NCBI RefSeq assembly: GCF_025502585.1
Contig: NZ_CP106679.1
Location: 3,813,501 to 3,877,500 of the forward strand
Reading direction: 5' to 3'
From: Reichenbachiella agarivorans
GTDB lineage: Bacteria > Bacteroidota > Bacteroidia > Cytophagales > Cyclobacteriaceae
DNA length: 64,000 nucleotides
Shown here piece by piece: positions 29,801-34,792 of this stretch. Every line of letters begins with the position of its first letter. Position 1 is the stretch's first letter. The notes beneath the pieces were generated by a model that was given only the letters and a program-made list of their open reading frames with translations, was not told where the DNA came from and did no database searches. Both the position numbers and the translations under genes were made by a program.

Positions 29801-31391
29801 CGGATCGTTGACCGTCACAGCAGATGGCTCTAGCAGCACGACAGACTATACTTTCACATGGACAGGTGGTCCAGCCAATGATCCTACCTATGCAGGATTA
29901 GGTGACGGTTCATACACGGTGACCGTAGAAAATATGTCTACAGGTTGTGTCACTACTGAAACATTTGGTATGAGATCAGAAGCAGCAGAACCTCTGCTCC
30001 TCAACATCACTACCTTGAGTAATGAAAACTGTATAGGATTCAATGGAGAACTGGCTATTCAGGTACTGAACTCTACGAATCTCACCGCAGTATTCGAATA
30101 CTACCTAGTAGAAGGTGAAAACTATGACGAAAGTGCAATCACAGCAGCAGCCAACAACTTGAATGGCAATACTGCAAGTGGCATGTTGCATGGCACCTAC
30201 TCTATCGTCGTACTAGACGTAGATGGCGGATGTTCATCTGACCCTAATATCATAGAGATACTAGACGCTACCAACATGGATGACATGGAAATGCAGATCG
30301 TACAGGATCATGCCTTGACCAAATGTGATTTGACCAAAGCAGACGGACAGGCAACTGTCAGCTCGATCCCTGATCAACCATCTAAGTTCACGTTCTACTG
30401 GCACGATGGACCCACATTGGCTGATCCGTTGCTGGACTCTACTTTTACTGTATATCAGTTGATCGACCAGACCTATGCGATAGAGATGGTGGATAGATAC
30501 ACAGGATGTAGAACTGATGACAGCATCACGATCACCAACGAGACACAACCTGTGCCACTGCCATTGGTTACTTTGGTCAATGACAGAACCAACTGTGTGA
30601 CTCCAAATGGTGTATTGAGTGCTGCAATCAACGAAGAAACAGCAGGATATAGCTTTGCTTGGTCAGACATCAATGGCGATCCAGTGGGTACCAAGAGTAC
30701 AGCCTCTGGCTTGGACATAGGTGTCTATACAGTCAAAGCGAAGGATCTCAACACAGGTTGTATCTCAGACCCAGTAGAAACTCCTATCTCTGACCAGAGA
30801 GTAGAGCCATTCTTCAAAGTGGCTACTACAGACTCTCAATGCAAGGAGCTGGTATTTGGCACTGATGAGTACCTGGGCGATGGTACAGCAGACTTGATCT
30901 TCAACACCAATGTGATCATTGAAGAGATATACTGGACGTTCAATTCGGGAAGTAAAATTGATACTACCAATGTATCAGACATCATCAGTCAGGACGAAAG
31001 ATTGAGTGGCATTGGACCAGACGACTACAGAGTCATGGTAGTGGATGACAACCAATGTACATACGAGGCTACTTTCTCGATTGCTACGGATATTAAAATA
31101 TTCAATGCAGTGACAGACAATGGTGACACGAAAAATGATTACTTCAGAATCACCTGTGCTGACAAGTTCCCTAACAACAACGTCAAAATATTCAACAGAG
31201 CAGGTACCTTGGTGTACAAAGCAGATGGATACGAAGACCGAGTTGATGGAAAAGTATTTACAGGAAAGAGTAACGTAGGACTAGGCGGTGGAGGCTTAGG
31301 TTTGCCAGCTGGAACTTATTTCTATATTTTTGACAAAGGAACAGGTGGAGACGATGATGTACAGCAAGGCTACCTTGAACTATTAAGATAA
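14808..31391 (+). CDS. Giant (5,527-residue) SprB-like adhesin, T9SS type B
   Basis: One uninterrupted frame. The signal peptide MNSYRKLILTLPLLLISLILSAQ is followed by a Cys/Asp-rich module (EICDDGIDNDGDGFIDCYDG) and FG-GAP/VCBS propeller repeats (DIDADGTPEVVS, DFNGDGVVEL, DIDGDGHPNC, DVDGDGATEICVA) to about residue 520. Two jelly-roll-like inserts follow, at about 715-870 and 1260-1425 (NGSFEQPD...FLDDVVFE). From about 900 to 5,400 come tens of ~100-120-residue Ig/SprB-repeat-like modules. Each opens with an NxxCxxxxG element, has a central YTFxWYxG strand and closes with GxYTVxVT...GC; the paired Cys suggest disulfides. The last ~95 residues (FNAVTDNGDTKNDYF...LPAGTYFYIF) are a gliding-associated T9SS type B domain. 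Likely a cell-surface filament for adhesion or gliding, like SprB of Flavobacterium. A PorP/SprF gene starts 6 bp downstream, as for sprB-sprF. Confidence 0.9.
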   Translation: MNSYRKLILTLPLLLISLILSAQEICDDGIDNDGDGFIDCYDGQCSGDAQCLDFYFGNSVKCQDAATQNPAFSVKLQWASADQTAFNSVTPAIGDIDADGTPEVVSTNRENNTLTILNGANGSTKHGPLNVGFDIAKTVAIANLDNDDCAEIFVRGFRNNNIKMYDCELNQIWSKTTNTGGKVGIISLADFNGDGVVELLHGNEIRNAHTGNVIIAGAGDFETEVTHGTVAIDILPDGACADCAGLEIVDGGKIYSVSIATQTRTLVRDINDILPSNGQYAIKYSDWNFNAAAVADYNLDGKIDVIFSGGQYVSGSLKTTAFFWDVTNNSVMTFTVPQNHSNATGRINVADIDGDGHPNCTFVSKQRLYALDENMQQMWYKDVNEGSSGFTGCTVFDFNADKASEIVYRGEQYVHIIDGKTGNSLKQIKCTSRTFEEYPVVADVDGDGATEICVACSTDDNTPFSPYSNGKYGQIRVFEADGGENWQPSRAIWNQHGYFNVNVNDDLTIPTTQQDPTKVFSTNVCTTGDNRPLNGFLNQAPYLNEDGCPSFVTPDIQIVSIVSVGQAQCPDVSFDVTIKIQNSGDVVLSGLLPITFYNGSPTEDTSIKLNTVATSISGFDVNETMDITAQVVGNGGDFDLYISVNDDGSQDPAITNFIRPIPECEDTNNLTFTPVTSQNFDLQHAVISHNEKCDPTKPNNGDAKVFYFGTISETVTKLWLEDFEGLATGTKTDGGSTAWDFTTRPSTADNLEVSFTGATNELFFKDTDGEAVWETQIIDISAQESVNISVDLKSSTKTDASNDYMRVYYSLDGGSEVGLTGGLNNGNFGSRTATATKLTGSTLKIIARVNNTEDDEFYYLDNLLVEGVTDPQTGEITAGFKFHWFKNNNFNDTLYTGSRIATLADGVYQVVASSLSNSCISAPEEITINKVQNLPNVVIEKTQDLTDCSSPNGILSAYVLEGSNQVTTGYTFKWYIGSDLTTVQSVGPVATNLQARTYSVVVKNNLSGCETILSEDVSTALVAPGISLVTYSDVTDCTNTASGSITVASDGPNADYTFNWYHGNKIKAVPDHTELGSNGGQTYAGLEPGDYSVEAILNSTGCISALLPVTIVDNSAAPTIAVTPSPNRSCTADGNGTATANVNGGLATNYTFRYYKGSNTLPANEILTTAGTGKQTAQLLSAGQYIVTATENATGCTGRQQFTIVDDIVNPTTPTNPMDDIDIIHVTSCNGTPLGLGSIDASALDGLDGVDVSEFEAIVNGSFEQPDIQAVFGSSTFKIFDQSLADGWSSDGDGNLEYWRSGFNGVPSVEGNQFAEINANIPGAFYFDIVTKPGIRMVWSFYHRGRAGDDTMALEIDDPSAATPIEIVRKTTGKNAWQKYTGEYIVPAGQTLTRFAFRAISTSGGNKSVGNFLDDVVFEVAPYYFELYSGSNSSGTPIASNATGIFDNLNNGSYTLKIVNNITGCPTDDIPVTIKVVDQKPILTRQLKTSDDYCVDGNGTQRITAKTASDLGEPVKGYDFRVYTGTDTTVAPYKGPFTVMNGDHTFQDLENGAYRVVVFNKDNGCRSFTDITITDNSKLPSFAAPIVSPNTTCDPGVTPNGFASANIFGLPKANFTWTWYNGHGAVAGTEIPGKINEDGNVNSTANNLINFPAGDYSVTAYNTVTGCSAGTQDITIPNDPGAPQINLSELAPNTGCFKGNGSITASVYVPSTGTNATDDYTFEWFLGADDTGTQLTLGADLGNNSNVTFVGVGGYQVDSLGAGTYTVRVTDPGNCVNTRTITINSNPSEPVIDATTVGAVNITPVSVCTGSPDFANGAIELTAVADAISSDTADFVYTWYIGASDTGTPIQDGDKITPTASKTITGATRAHIKGLEEGSYTVVATRVSTGCSSDPVTIDVDTTPITLNATLDPANTNNNSVCDILVNTDNAHDGKITIDPASLTGGVVAYTWEWYAGTDAITGQEIATIVPTADASAGNILDKIPGGDYTVKVTNITTGCEAVETFSIGTDVQNINLDKTVAGNVTSTPLSVCEGAATYPNGGVTLANATINGAAPTGALGYYWYYGNSVDAAKLLTDGVDIFNQKGIAGTANIAVAGANTAAITGLNNGNYTVVILDSLSGCTSNAINIAVGLTTNTYTASADLVTPGATVNNTVCDIVTNQSKKYDGQITINPNGGFAATDFTYAWFAGLNDNTGTEIATVVPSATVSGNVLSNIPGGDYTVRMTNKITNCSSLQSFNINTVEQDVVITNAVGGDVTKTPLSVCEGAATYPNGSINLNNITVGGAAADPTKVEFAWYFGSSVDPTKLISNGDNIVDLKAGSVTGVAAVPVAGATTKNITGLNNGNYTVVMTDLVSGCQSDPISIAVGYAPPAAYTATVDATPGATVNNTVCDITVASSHNGQITVQPDAGAVGDYTWTWFVGLNDNTPIAGYAAFTATENNNVLSNIPGGDYTVRMTHKTTNCSSLQSFNINTVEQDVVITNAVGGDVTKTPLSVCEGAATYPNGSINLNNITVGGAAADPTKVEFAWYFGSSVDPTKLISNGDNIIDLKAGSVTGVAAVPVAGATTKNISGLNNGNYTVVMTDLVSGCQSDPISIAVGYAPPAAYTATVDATPGATVNNTVCDITVTTTYNGKITILPTTGAVADYDYEWFVGLNDTTPIAGYAPFTATEADNVLSDIPKGDYTVRLTHKTTNCSNLQSFSINEDLTKPVINNTLAADVLENPNTVCEDATTYPNGSIDLANITGSGSYSYVWYYGTGIDASKIITNGTNILDQKGTGTGGSVVVIDAANDNISNLDAGFYTVVATDNATGCVSDPITIEIEDDLATLVIAASVTQDNFSCDVTTPTGEVTASVTSGTANYTLDWYAGTNTTGTSLGQTTNIDNTLGSLSNGTYTVLLTDIDTKCTQTAQVVIKRSIPIITLTMGQTDQTNCTPNGTATATPNAITYTNGAPINHAPIAYTYEWYEGQIVTGTTLAETGAVLSGQVAGYYTVVATETLSGCSSNAYTIKIEDGVTANLPTATISTGTNAGGTTGIIPTSCNGLGSIVADVATNPNGGNITFEWYEGSLDYAGDPSAGTALSSGTGQLASDPSANIIVSTTPGSGTSGYASLENIPSGLYTLVMIDGTTTCRSQETFDLPFLGQQATTTIAIKHVEGCPDDGEATVGLSDNIEITYINLSGTFVDGETVIASPSGATGVIYNDNGSSMSISTTSEDAFTASDDITGQTSLATADIDGLIDGYNEDAVDDISEYDIYLYSGSGVPADRETPYVFEGETFPKIKSGAGKAPGDTIKFVGLPAGTYTAVAREKSNPNFNPSSTERCFSASATDAIEKRSFAPIVDSYSIIDNTVCDTSYPAGANGSITVTARKDAEDTYQPGLFEFNFYEVGAESPGQEVHTESDVTTTTATALAPGDYIVYIDRLGKAGNTANGCQVTQTFTIQDDPEEHVLASIDAGVTHIVDCSGTGSITITDAMITETAADYTYAWYKDTYPSTALTETSATLSGQTAGMYFVEATHKTKGCVTSAVQTEILDNSEAPVVVISLGQADSYCKPGDQGSGILNWTITGATGRYTYNWYKGSTTGTLVAGTGITGITGVNQIITGGSLANIASGEYTIEVIDMLSPDETCSTTATFTVPEESPTVTIGVSDYIIVDNENCNGTGSFEITDVLEDGESAITDLGYDLAVDYSYVFRLKGNLPLTSGTIDPATPYLLEGLEKGDYQVTITNETSKCTSSVFFFSIDDEFELPNIVLTAKTDDTSCNPAANVGSGSLSAAVDEGGSNETAGYTFTWFRGTDTSATGVEIDGSGPESVSGTEGQTISDLAAGTYTVVVVDTTDPNNTCRSEATYTIVEDNAIITLTSTEYTITNNENCNGTGSIEITDVLEDGVATGNLANYTYAFAMKGGAALPASAIVSGADLNILEGLEEGEYQVTIQNKTTLCTSSTFTFSIDDEFELPNIVLTAKTDDASCDPAANVGSGSLSAAVDEGGSNETAGYTFTWFRGTDTSATGVEIDGSGPESVSGTEGQTISDLAAGTYTVVVVDTTDPNNTCRSEATYTIVEDNAIITLTSTEYTITNNENCNGTGSIEITDVLEDGVATGNLANYTYAFAMKGGAALPASAIVSGADLNILEGLEEGEYQVTIQNKTTLCTSSTFTFSIDDEFELPNIVLTAKTDDASCDPAANVGSGSLSAAVDEGGSNETAGYTFTWFRGTDTSATGVEIDGSGPESVSGTEGQTISDLAAGTYTVVVVDTTDPNNTCRSEATYTIVEDNAVITLTAAQYTVTNDLNCANDNGTITITDVMVDGVSNGGTAGFTFAFAKKDGTAAGAPHGGTQVGSGPVISDLSKGDYQVIITNTTTTCTSGTYFFNIKEIKTDPVAVLVSKTADTNCTRTGNNGDGSLTIALQSGAAVTDYSFDWYRGATVDATMHLVTGTAANIGSAVVGGTNGETVTLLAPGIYTVVTTDTNGNGVNDGCASTKSFEILNAPVMNTLDSVAVAGNITHIVDCGATNGTITINDGDLSAGAVTDYTFTWYTANPKVLIAAPSVTTTATSITLNDLAVGSYYVEAIHNTTGCSTGQQLFAVEDNTVAPEVTISVNTADTSCDMDANEGNGALDWTITNNDGGNYSYQWYAGSTVASGTTLVDGVGPDHSIAGTSGTGTFPTAAGVISGTLSGIDAGNYILVVTDNDNPGATCFVAAEIILEEQIPVYEVTAAINTDNLNCVNDNGSIEITGITENGGAASVANFTFTVQNLDGSIPVGSTPTATGATGLAAGDYQIIISSTVSFCAGEVYDFVIEDDITYPSVDFTLGQADMYCDGGNGELTVATDAAAPVTIEWTHDPAAGATITGLDSGPYEVTITDGVTGCKITETYTVPFIPEEIQLDLVTDVIMIPSTDCTPGNGSIELTSINPDLLSDYTYFLHTGNYTVNAGVDMGNNPVFTGLMANTYYIEAKSNVSGCLSEVFEIEVEDASTPPVVELESFLLQTNCDPSNPNGSLTVTADGSSSTTDYTFTWTGGPANDPTYAGLGDGSYTVTVENMSTGCVTTETFGMRSEAAEPLLLNITTLSNENCIGFNGELAIQVLNSTNLTAVFEYYLVEGENYDESAITAAANNLNGNTASGMLHGTYSIVVLDVDGGCSSDPNIIEILDATNMDDMEMQIVQDHALTKCDLTKADGQATVSSIPDQPSKFTFYWHDGPTLADPLLDSTFTVYQLIDQTYAIEMVDRYTGCRTDDSITITNETQPVPLPLVTLVNDRTNCVTPNGVLSAAINEETAGYSFAWSDINGDPVGTKSTASGLDIGVYTVKAKDLNTGCISDPVETPISDQRVEPFFKVATTDSQCKELVFGTDEYLGDGTADLIFNTNVIIEEIYWTFNSGSKIDTTNVSDIISQDERLSGIGPDDYRVMVVDDNQCTYEATFSIATDIKIFNAVTDNGDTKNDYFRITCADKFPNNNVKIFNRAGTLVYKADGYEDRVDGKVFTGKSNVGLGGGGLGLPAGTYFYIFDKGTGGDDDVQQGYLELLR
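21441..22694 (+). repeat. 696-bp-period tandem repeat inside the giant adhesin gene
   Basis: The block starting at 21441 recurs at 22137 (AATGTATTGAGCAACATCCC in both) and stays nearly identical for about 555 bp (to about 21998 and 22694). It encodes two copies of a 232-residue double module containing GGDVTKTPLSVCEGAATYP. Differences are mostly silent (for example GTAGATGTC against GTAGACGTG). The remainder of the period is more diverged. Recent in-frame duplication or gene conversion is implied. Confidence 0.9.
26034..27633 (+). repeat. 627-bp near-perfect tandem repeat inside the giant adhesin gene
   Basis: Copies start at 26034, 26661 and 27288; the third is truncated at about 27633. Copies 1 and 2 differ by only about two bases seen (GATACAAGTTGTAAT against GATGCAAGTTGTGAT), changing Thr-Ser-Cys-Asn to Ala-Ser-Cys-Asp. 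Copy 3 shows two further synonymous-type changes near its end. Each copy is 209 codons and encodes two modules (SLSAAVDEGGSNETAGYTF... and ENCNGTGSIEITDVLEDG...). 627 is a multiple of three, so unit loss or gain keeps the frame. Confidence 0.95.
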
Positions 31392-31397
31392 AATGGA

Positions 31398-32318
31398 ATG
31401 AAAAGATATAGAGTACTTCTTTTAATAGTCGTTACATGTATGAGCTTGACAGTCGCTGCACAGCAGCGACCTGTCTTTTCTACATATCCATACAATGGGC
31501 TCTCCATCAACCCTGCCTATGCAGGTAGTTTGAACCTCTTTTCAGCCACATTTACAAATAGAAATCAATGGGTCAACATTGACGGAGCACCGATCTACCA
31601 ATCATTGACCGCACATACTACCTTCAAAGAAAATCAAATAGGTACAGGAATCAATTTGGTTCGTGACCAAGTAGGTGTACATGAGCAGTACAGTGTGTAT
31701 GGTAGTTTTGCATACAAAATCCGGATGAGCAAAGGGATTCTATCTATGGGATTACAAGGAGGCTTTGACCAGAGGACTTCCAACTTCCAAGAACTAGATT
31801 GGTTTGATCCTAGCGATCCCTTGTCCGTCTACTCAAAAGAATTCAACCCCAATTTTGGCGTAGGGTTGTACTATGCCAACCGTGATTTTTTTATTGGAGG
31901 ATCTATTCCCTATATCCTGACTCCTCAGATCAAGTACAATGCAGAAGTTCCTACTACTGGAAAATCATCTAGGTACTATTATGTCAATGGGGGATTTGTA
32001 AAGGATTTGAATAGGAATTTGAAGATCAACCCTTCTGTACTATTGAGGTTCCAAGACAACGTACCCTTTGCCTTTGATGTCAATGTCAATTTGATCATCA
32101 ACGAAATCGTGTATGCGGGCGTCTCTTATAGACATCAAGACTCCTTCTCACTCATGACACAGTTGGTGCTAAACGAAAACTTCAGGATTGGCTATGCCTA
32201 TGACATTCCTACTAGTGACCTCAATGGCTATACGGCTGGATCACATGAGATTCTGCTCAACTACCGCATCCGACTCAAAACCAGTAAGAAAGATGGTCTG
32301 TGCCCGGTTTATTTTTAG
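31398..32318 (+). CDS. PorP/SprF-family T9SS membrane protein
   Basis: 306 residues, the normal PorP/SprF length. Signal peptide MKRYRVLLLIVVTCMSLTVAAQ, then QRPVFSTYPYNGLSINPAYAGSLN and FTNRNQWVNIDGAPIYQSLTAHT, the family's signature N-terminal region. Alternating strands follow, ending FRIGYAYDIPTSDLNGYTAGSHEILLNYRI. SprF-type proteins are needed for surface display of their cognate SprB-like adhesin. This gene starts 6 bp after the giant adhesin, so it is its probable partner. The C-terminus (LKTSKKDGLCPVYF) is slightly unusual. Confidence 0.92.
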   Translation: MKRYRVLLLIVVTCMSLTVAAQQRPVFSTYPYNGLSINPAYAGSLNLFSATFTNRNQWVNIDGAPIYQSLTAHTTFKENQIGTGINLVRDQVGVHEQYSVYGSFAYKIRMSKGILSMGLQGGFDQRTSNFQELDWFDPSDPLSVYSKEFNPNFGVGLYYANRDFFIGGSIPYILTPQIKYNAEVPTTGKSSRYYYVNGGFVKDLNRNLKINPSVLLRFQDNVPFAFDVNVNLIINEIVYAGVSYRHQDSFSLMTQLVLNENFRIGYAYDIPTSDLNGYTAGSHEILLNYRIRLKTSKKDGLCPVYF

Positions 32319-32400
32319 ACACTAACCTGAGCTCGATTCTTAAAGAAGGCACATGAGCCACAATAGGGCAAAATAAAATGACCTTCGATAAAAGTGCAGA

Positions 32401-32424
32401 AAAACCCTTCAAGGGTTCTCTTTC
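32401..32424 (+). terminator. Possible terminator after the adhesin operon
   Basis: AACCC-TTCAA-GGGTT hairpin (arms 32403-32407 and 32413-32417) followed by CTCTTT. The stem is short and the T-tract weak. The rest of 32319-32557 has no gene I can support. Confidence 0.3.
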
Positions 32425-32468
32425 CAGATCATAGATCAAATGAATCATGTACTAAACCCTTCATATTT

Positions 32469-32486
32469 CTAGATATTAGACTCTAG
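32469..32486. repeat. CTAG-word repeat, second copy
   Basis: CTAGATATTAGACTCTAG, 17 of 18 identical to 5537-5554 in the trp operon, and itself followed by another TAGACTATAG word. It lies in the intergenic region after the adhesin operon. Confidence 0.65.
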
Positions 32487-32557
32487 ACTATAGATCTTGA
32501 ATCTCCTCCAAATTTAAAAAAGGGAGCCTTTTTAGGTCTCTTTGCTTGTGATTGAAA

Positions 32558-32637
32558 ACCCGCGCGGCTTTACACTAAAACCCGCGCGGCTTTGTTATTA
32601 AACCCGCGCGGCTTTGTTGTCGAACCCGCGCGGGTTT
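32558..32637. repeat. Four-copy 22-bp tandem repeat with GC-rich palindromic core
   Basis: The core ACCCGCGCGGCTTT begins at 32558, 32580 and 32602, with a variant ACCCGCGCGGGTTT at 32624: an exact 22-bp period. The last unit is a perfect palindrome (AACCCGCGCGGGTT). The CGCGCG core stands out in an AT-rich intergenic region. The 8-bp spacers differ. Function unknown. Confidence 0.95.
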
Positions 32638-32810
32638 TGGATCGTTCATTTCTGGATAGATCTGCAGCAAGAAACTACTTGAAGAGACATTCAAAATCGA
32701 ACGCAGGTTAGTACAACAAATAGGAGCAGCATGAAGCCAATTGCAACACTCATCAATAGACAGGCATAAGATGACTTGTGTCAAGACAGCTACAGGTCAT
32801 CGTGAATACA

Positions 32811-32845
32811 AAAAAAGCCTCATACATACCGTATGAGGCTTTTTG
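32811..32845 (-). terminator. Intrinsic terminator after tmRNA
   Basis: Perfect 10-bp stem AGCCTCATAC (32816-32825) / GTATGAGGCT (32831-32840) with a 5-nt loop, with an A-run on the left (a T-run on the minus strand) and TTTTT on the right, so it can act in both directions. It lies 22 bp past the tmRNA 3' end. Confidence 0.88.
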
Positions 32846-32866
32846 AATTCTTTGATGGGTTAATTG

Positions 32867-33259
32867 TGGAGCCGGAGGGAATCGAACCCTCGTCCAGATA
32901 AGGTCATATTGGACCCTCTACATGCTTAGTTGTCACTTGGTGTCTCGTAGGAGGGCTGGTGGACAACAACCTACCTTTCCTACCAGTTACTTTAGCTTCG
33001 CTATCGGTTAGCAACTTTGCCTCAAGCTAGTCTTGCGATATGACACCTCTTGATCCTGCTTGCAAGACGAAAGCCTGGAGAGATGTGTCTGTCCCGATTC
33101 TTAACCGGGATTAATAATCTTAGCTATCAGCTAAAATTAAGCAGCCATGGCGTAATTAGATTCGCCAAATATAGTTTGAGTAAATTGATCACGTGTGTTT
33201 ACTCACCACCCGACATGCAAGCACAATATTCACACTTACTGTCAATACCGGTCGGCCCC
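32867..33259 (-). ncRNA. ssrA: Transfer-messenger RNA (tmRNA)
   Basis: 393 nt. The 5' end GGGGCCG pairs with CGGCTCC near the 3' end (7 bp, one G-U), followed by discriminator A; CCA is not encoded (CAA follows). The T-arm GGGTTCGATTCCC is present. The tag reading frame (33137-33166) encodes GESNYAMAA then TAA, close to tags of other Bacteroidota. tmRNA with SmpB rescues stalled ribosomes and tags the nascent peptide for proteolysis. After the tag the sequence contains several stems, including AATCCCGGTTAAGAATCGGGA, as expected for the pseudoknot region. Confidence 0.95.
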
Positions 33260-33297
33260 ATTTCAAAGATCATTGTCCTCTCTCACCGAGAGGGCTG

Positions 33298-33305
33298 CAA
33301 AACTA
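33298..33305 (-). promoter_or_regulatory. Candidate -7 box for tmRNA
   Basis: Minus-strand TAGTTTTG matches TAnnTTTG, 38 nt before the mature 5' end, leaving a short 5' leader with a CCTCTC/GAGAGG hairpin that could be removed by processing. No convincing -33 element is seen. Confidence 0.35.
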
Positions 33306-33466
33306 CATATTTACAGTTTAGCATCAGGTATGATGACGGTAGATATTGCATGAATGTTTTGTAGCAACCTGATTATTGGATCGAAATGACTGTCTACTGA
33401 CATCTATCACCCCACACATACCATGCTGAAGCAAACGAGCATGTGCTGGTCTAGGGCGTGCAAAGG

Positions 33467-34525
33467 TTAGTCCAATACTTTGATTACTACATTGTTGGAA
33501 ATGGGCGCGCTGATGCACGAGAGAATCATGTTTTGATCAATCTCTTCATCAGTCAACACATTGCCCTCCCGCATATAGACTTTGCCAGAGAGACAGGTCG
33601 CTTTGCAACTACCACAGATACCATCCTTGCACACAAAGGGAATCCTGACACCATGATCCAAGGCCGCATCCAAAATACTCTTGCTAGCCTTGACGGTGAC
33701 TCTACTCTCTTTGCCTTCGTACAGTAGTTTGATTTCGCGATTTTGAACCAGCACCCCTCCTGTTTGCGTATCGCCTATGTTGGATTGTGCAGCATATCGC
33801 TCCACATAAATATTTGACACAGGGACACCTGCCAATTTCAACCCTTCCATGGCCTCAATCATCATCCCGGTAGGGCCACAGACATAGCAGTAGGTATAAC
33901 CAAAGGGAAATTTAGGTACCAGTTTCAAGAGCTGTGGAATCTGATTGCGCTCCACCCTACCCTTGTAGCATTCTTTGTTGCTACCGGGGTCTTCTAGGAT
34001 GTATATCAAATTGAGTCGATCTTGATAATCAAACTTGATATCCTTCAGTTCCTCGTTGTAGATAATGGATTCCTCGTCTCTATTTCCATAAAAGAGCGAC
34101 ACCATACTCTTGGGCTCCAGGTTCAAAATGGTTTTCAATATAGACATCAGAGGCGCGATACCACTCCCCCCTCCAAACAGCATGATATGTCTTTTGATTT
34201 CTGGGTCTGGTGTGATCTTAAATTCACCCTGAGGATGTAGCACCTTGATTTTGTCCCCCTCCTTGACAGAGTGAAACAGGTGACTCGACACTTTGCCATC
34301 CTGTACATTTTTGACCGTAATACTGATGTCTCTTTCTATTTCAGGTGCGCTATTCAGCGAAAAACAACGTCTCTCGATCGTGCCATCGATACTGACCAGC
34401 ACCGTCAAATACTGACCTGCAGAGTATTTGAGTTTCCAAAAAATAGGCTGCTTGAAATAAATACTAATGGCATCAGGTGTTTCCTTGACTACTTTGATGA
34501 CCTTTAGATTTGATATCCTCTCCAT
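33467..34525 (-). CDS. Ferredoxin-NAD(P)H reductase-type electron carrier (PaaE-like)
   Basis: 352 residues. An FAD-binding ferredoxin-reductase domain comes first (RRCFSLNSAP near residue 53 for flavin; GGGSGIAPLMSIL near 118). An NAD(P)-binding domain follows (SLFYGNRDEESIIY; YCYVCGPTGMM near 213). A C-terminal plant-type 2Fe-2S domain is last, with Cys in FVCKDGICGSCKATC and the fourth in MILSCISAP. It moves electrons from NAD(P)H through FAD and the cluster to a partner. This architecture is typical of PaaE and related oxygenase reductases, but no oxygenase is nearby. The gene lies downstream of a globin on the same strand, so it may reduce that haem protein. Confidence 0.88.
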   Translation of the reverse strand: MERISNLKVIKVVKETPDAISIYFKQPIFWKLKYSAGQYLTVLVSIDGTIERRCFSLNSAPEIERDISITVKNVQDGKVSSHLFHSVKEGDKIKVLHPQGEFKITPDPEIKRHIMLFGGGSGIAPLMSILKTILNLEPKSMVSLFYGNRDEESIIYNEELKDIKFDYQDRLNLIYILEDPGSNKECYKGRVERNQIPQLLKLVPKFPFGYTYCYVCGPTGMMIEAMEGLKLAGVPVSNIYVERYAAQSNIGDTQTGGVLVQNREIKLLYEGKESRVTVKASKSILDAALDHGVRIPFVCKDGICGSCKATCLSGKVYMREGNVLTDEEIDQNMILSCISAPISNNVVIKVLD

Positions 34526-34592
34526 TCCTTCTTCATTTTATCATTCCAGCTCTATAAAAGTAAAATATTTTTTACAATACAAACTGCATAAA

Positions 34593-34632
34593 GCATTACT
34601 TGTACATGAAATAATTCACTTACAAGTAATGC
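34593..34632. repeat. Perfect 12-bp inverted repeat upstream of the reductase gene
   Basis: GCATTACTTGTA (34593-34604) and TACAAGTAATGC (34621-34632) with a 16-nt loop, 68 bp upstream of the reductase start. No T-run follows on the minus strand, so an operator or mRNA hairpin is as likely as a terminator. Confidence 0.7.
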
Positions 34633-34667
34633 ACATACGTTGGGTTAATGTCTGGGCAATCATTTCG

Positions 34668-34745
34668 TCACGCTTGCATGAAAGCAAGCATAACGAGGGC
34701 ATAGGCAACTAGCATAATAACAACTTTTGTTTTTGATTTATCCAT
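34668..34745 (-). CDS. Possible 25-residue single-pass membrane peptide
   Basis: Small frame between the globin and reductase genes on the same strand, starting 47 bp after the globin stop. It begins MDKSKTK (positively charged), then a hydrophobic stretch VVIMLVAYALVMLAF, then MQA and TGA. That is a textbook single transmembrane peptide with a cytoplasmic basic N-terminus. There is no similarity I recognise and no strong ribosome site, though Bacteroidota often lack one. Could be chance. Confidence 0.45.
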   Translation of the reverse strand: MDKSKTKVVIMLVAYALVMLAFMQA

Positions 34746-34792
34746 GACAGTAAAGGTTTATTCATATAGTATAGTTTAATTTTTTTCGTGTT

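Noticed and set aside
32558-32637. CRISPR array
   Set aside because: Repeat cores are 14 bp with 8-bp spacers, far below CRISPR dimensions, and no cas genes are present.
32575-32784. 69-codon minus-strand frame
   Set aside because: It runs through the 22-bp GC-rich repeats, has no recognisable protein pattern and no promoter; its composition looks non-coding.
33050-33364. 104-codon plus-strand frame
   Set aside because: It is antisense to the tmRNA gene, whose structure fully explains the sequence.
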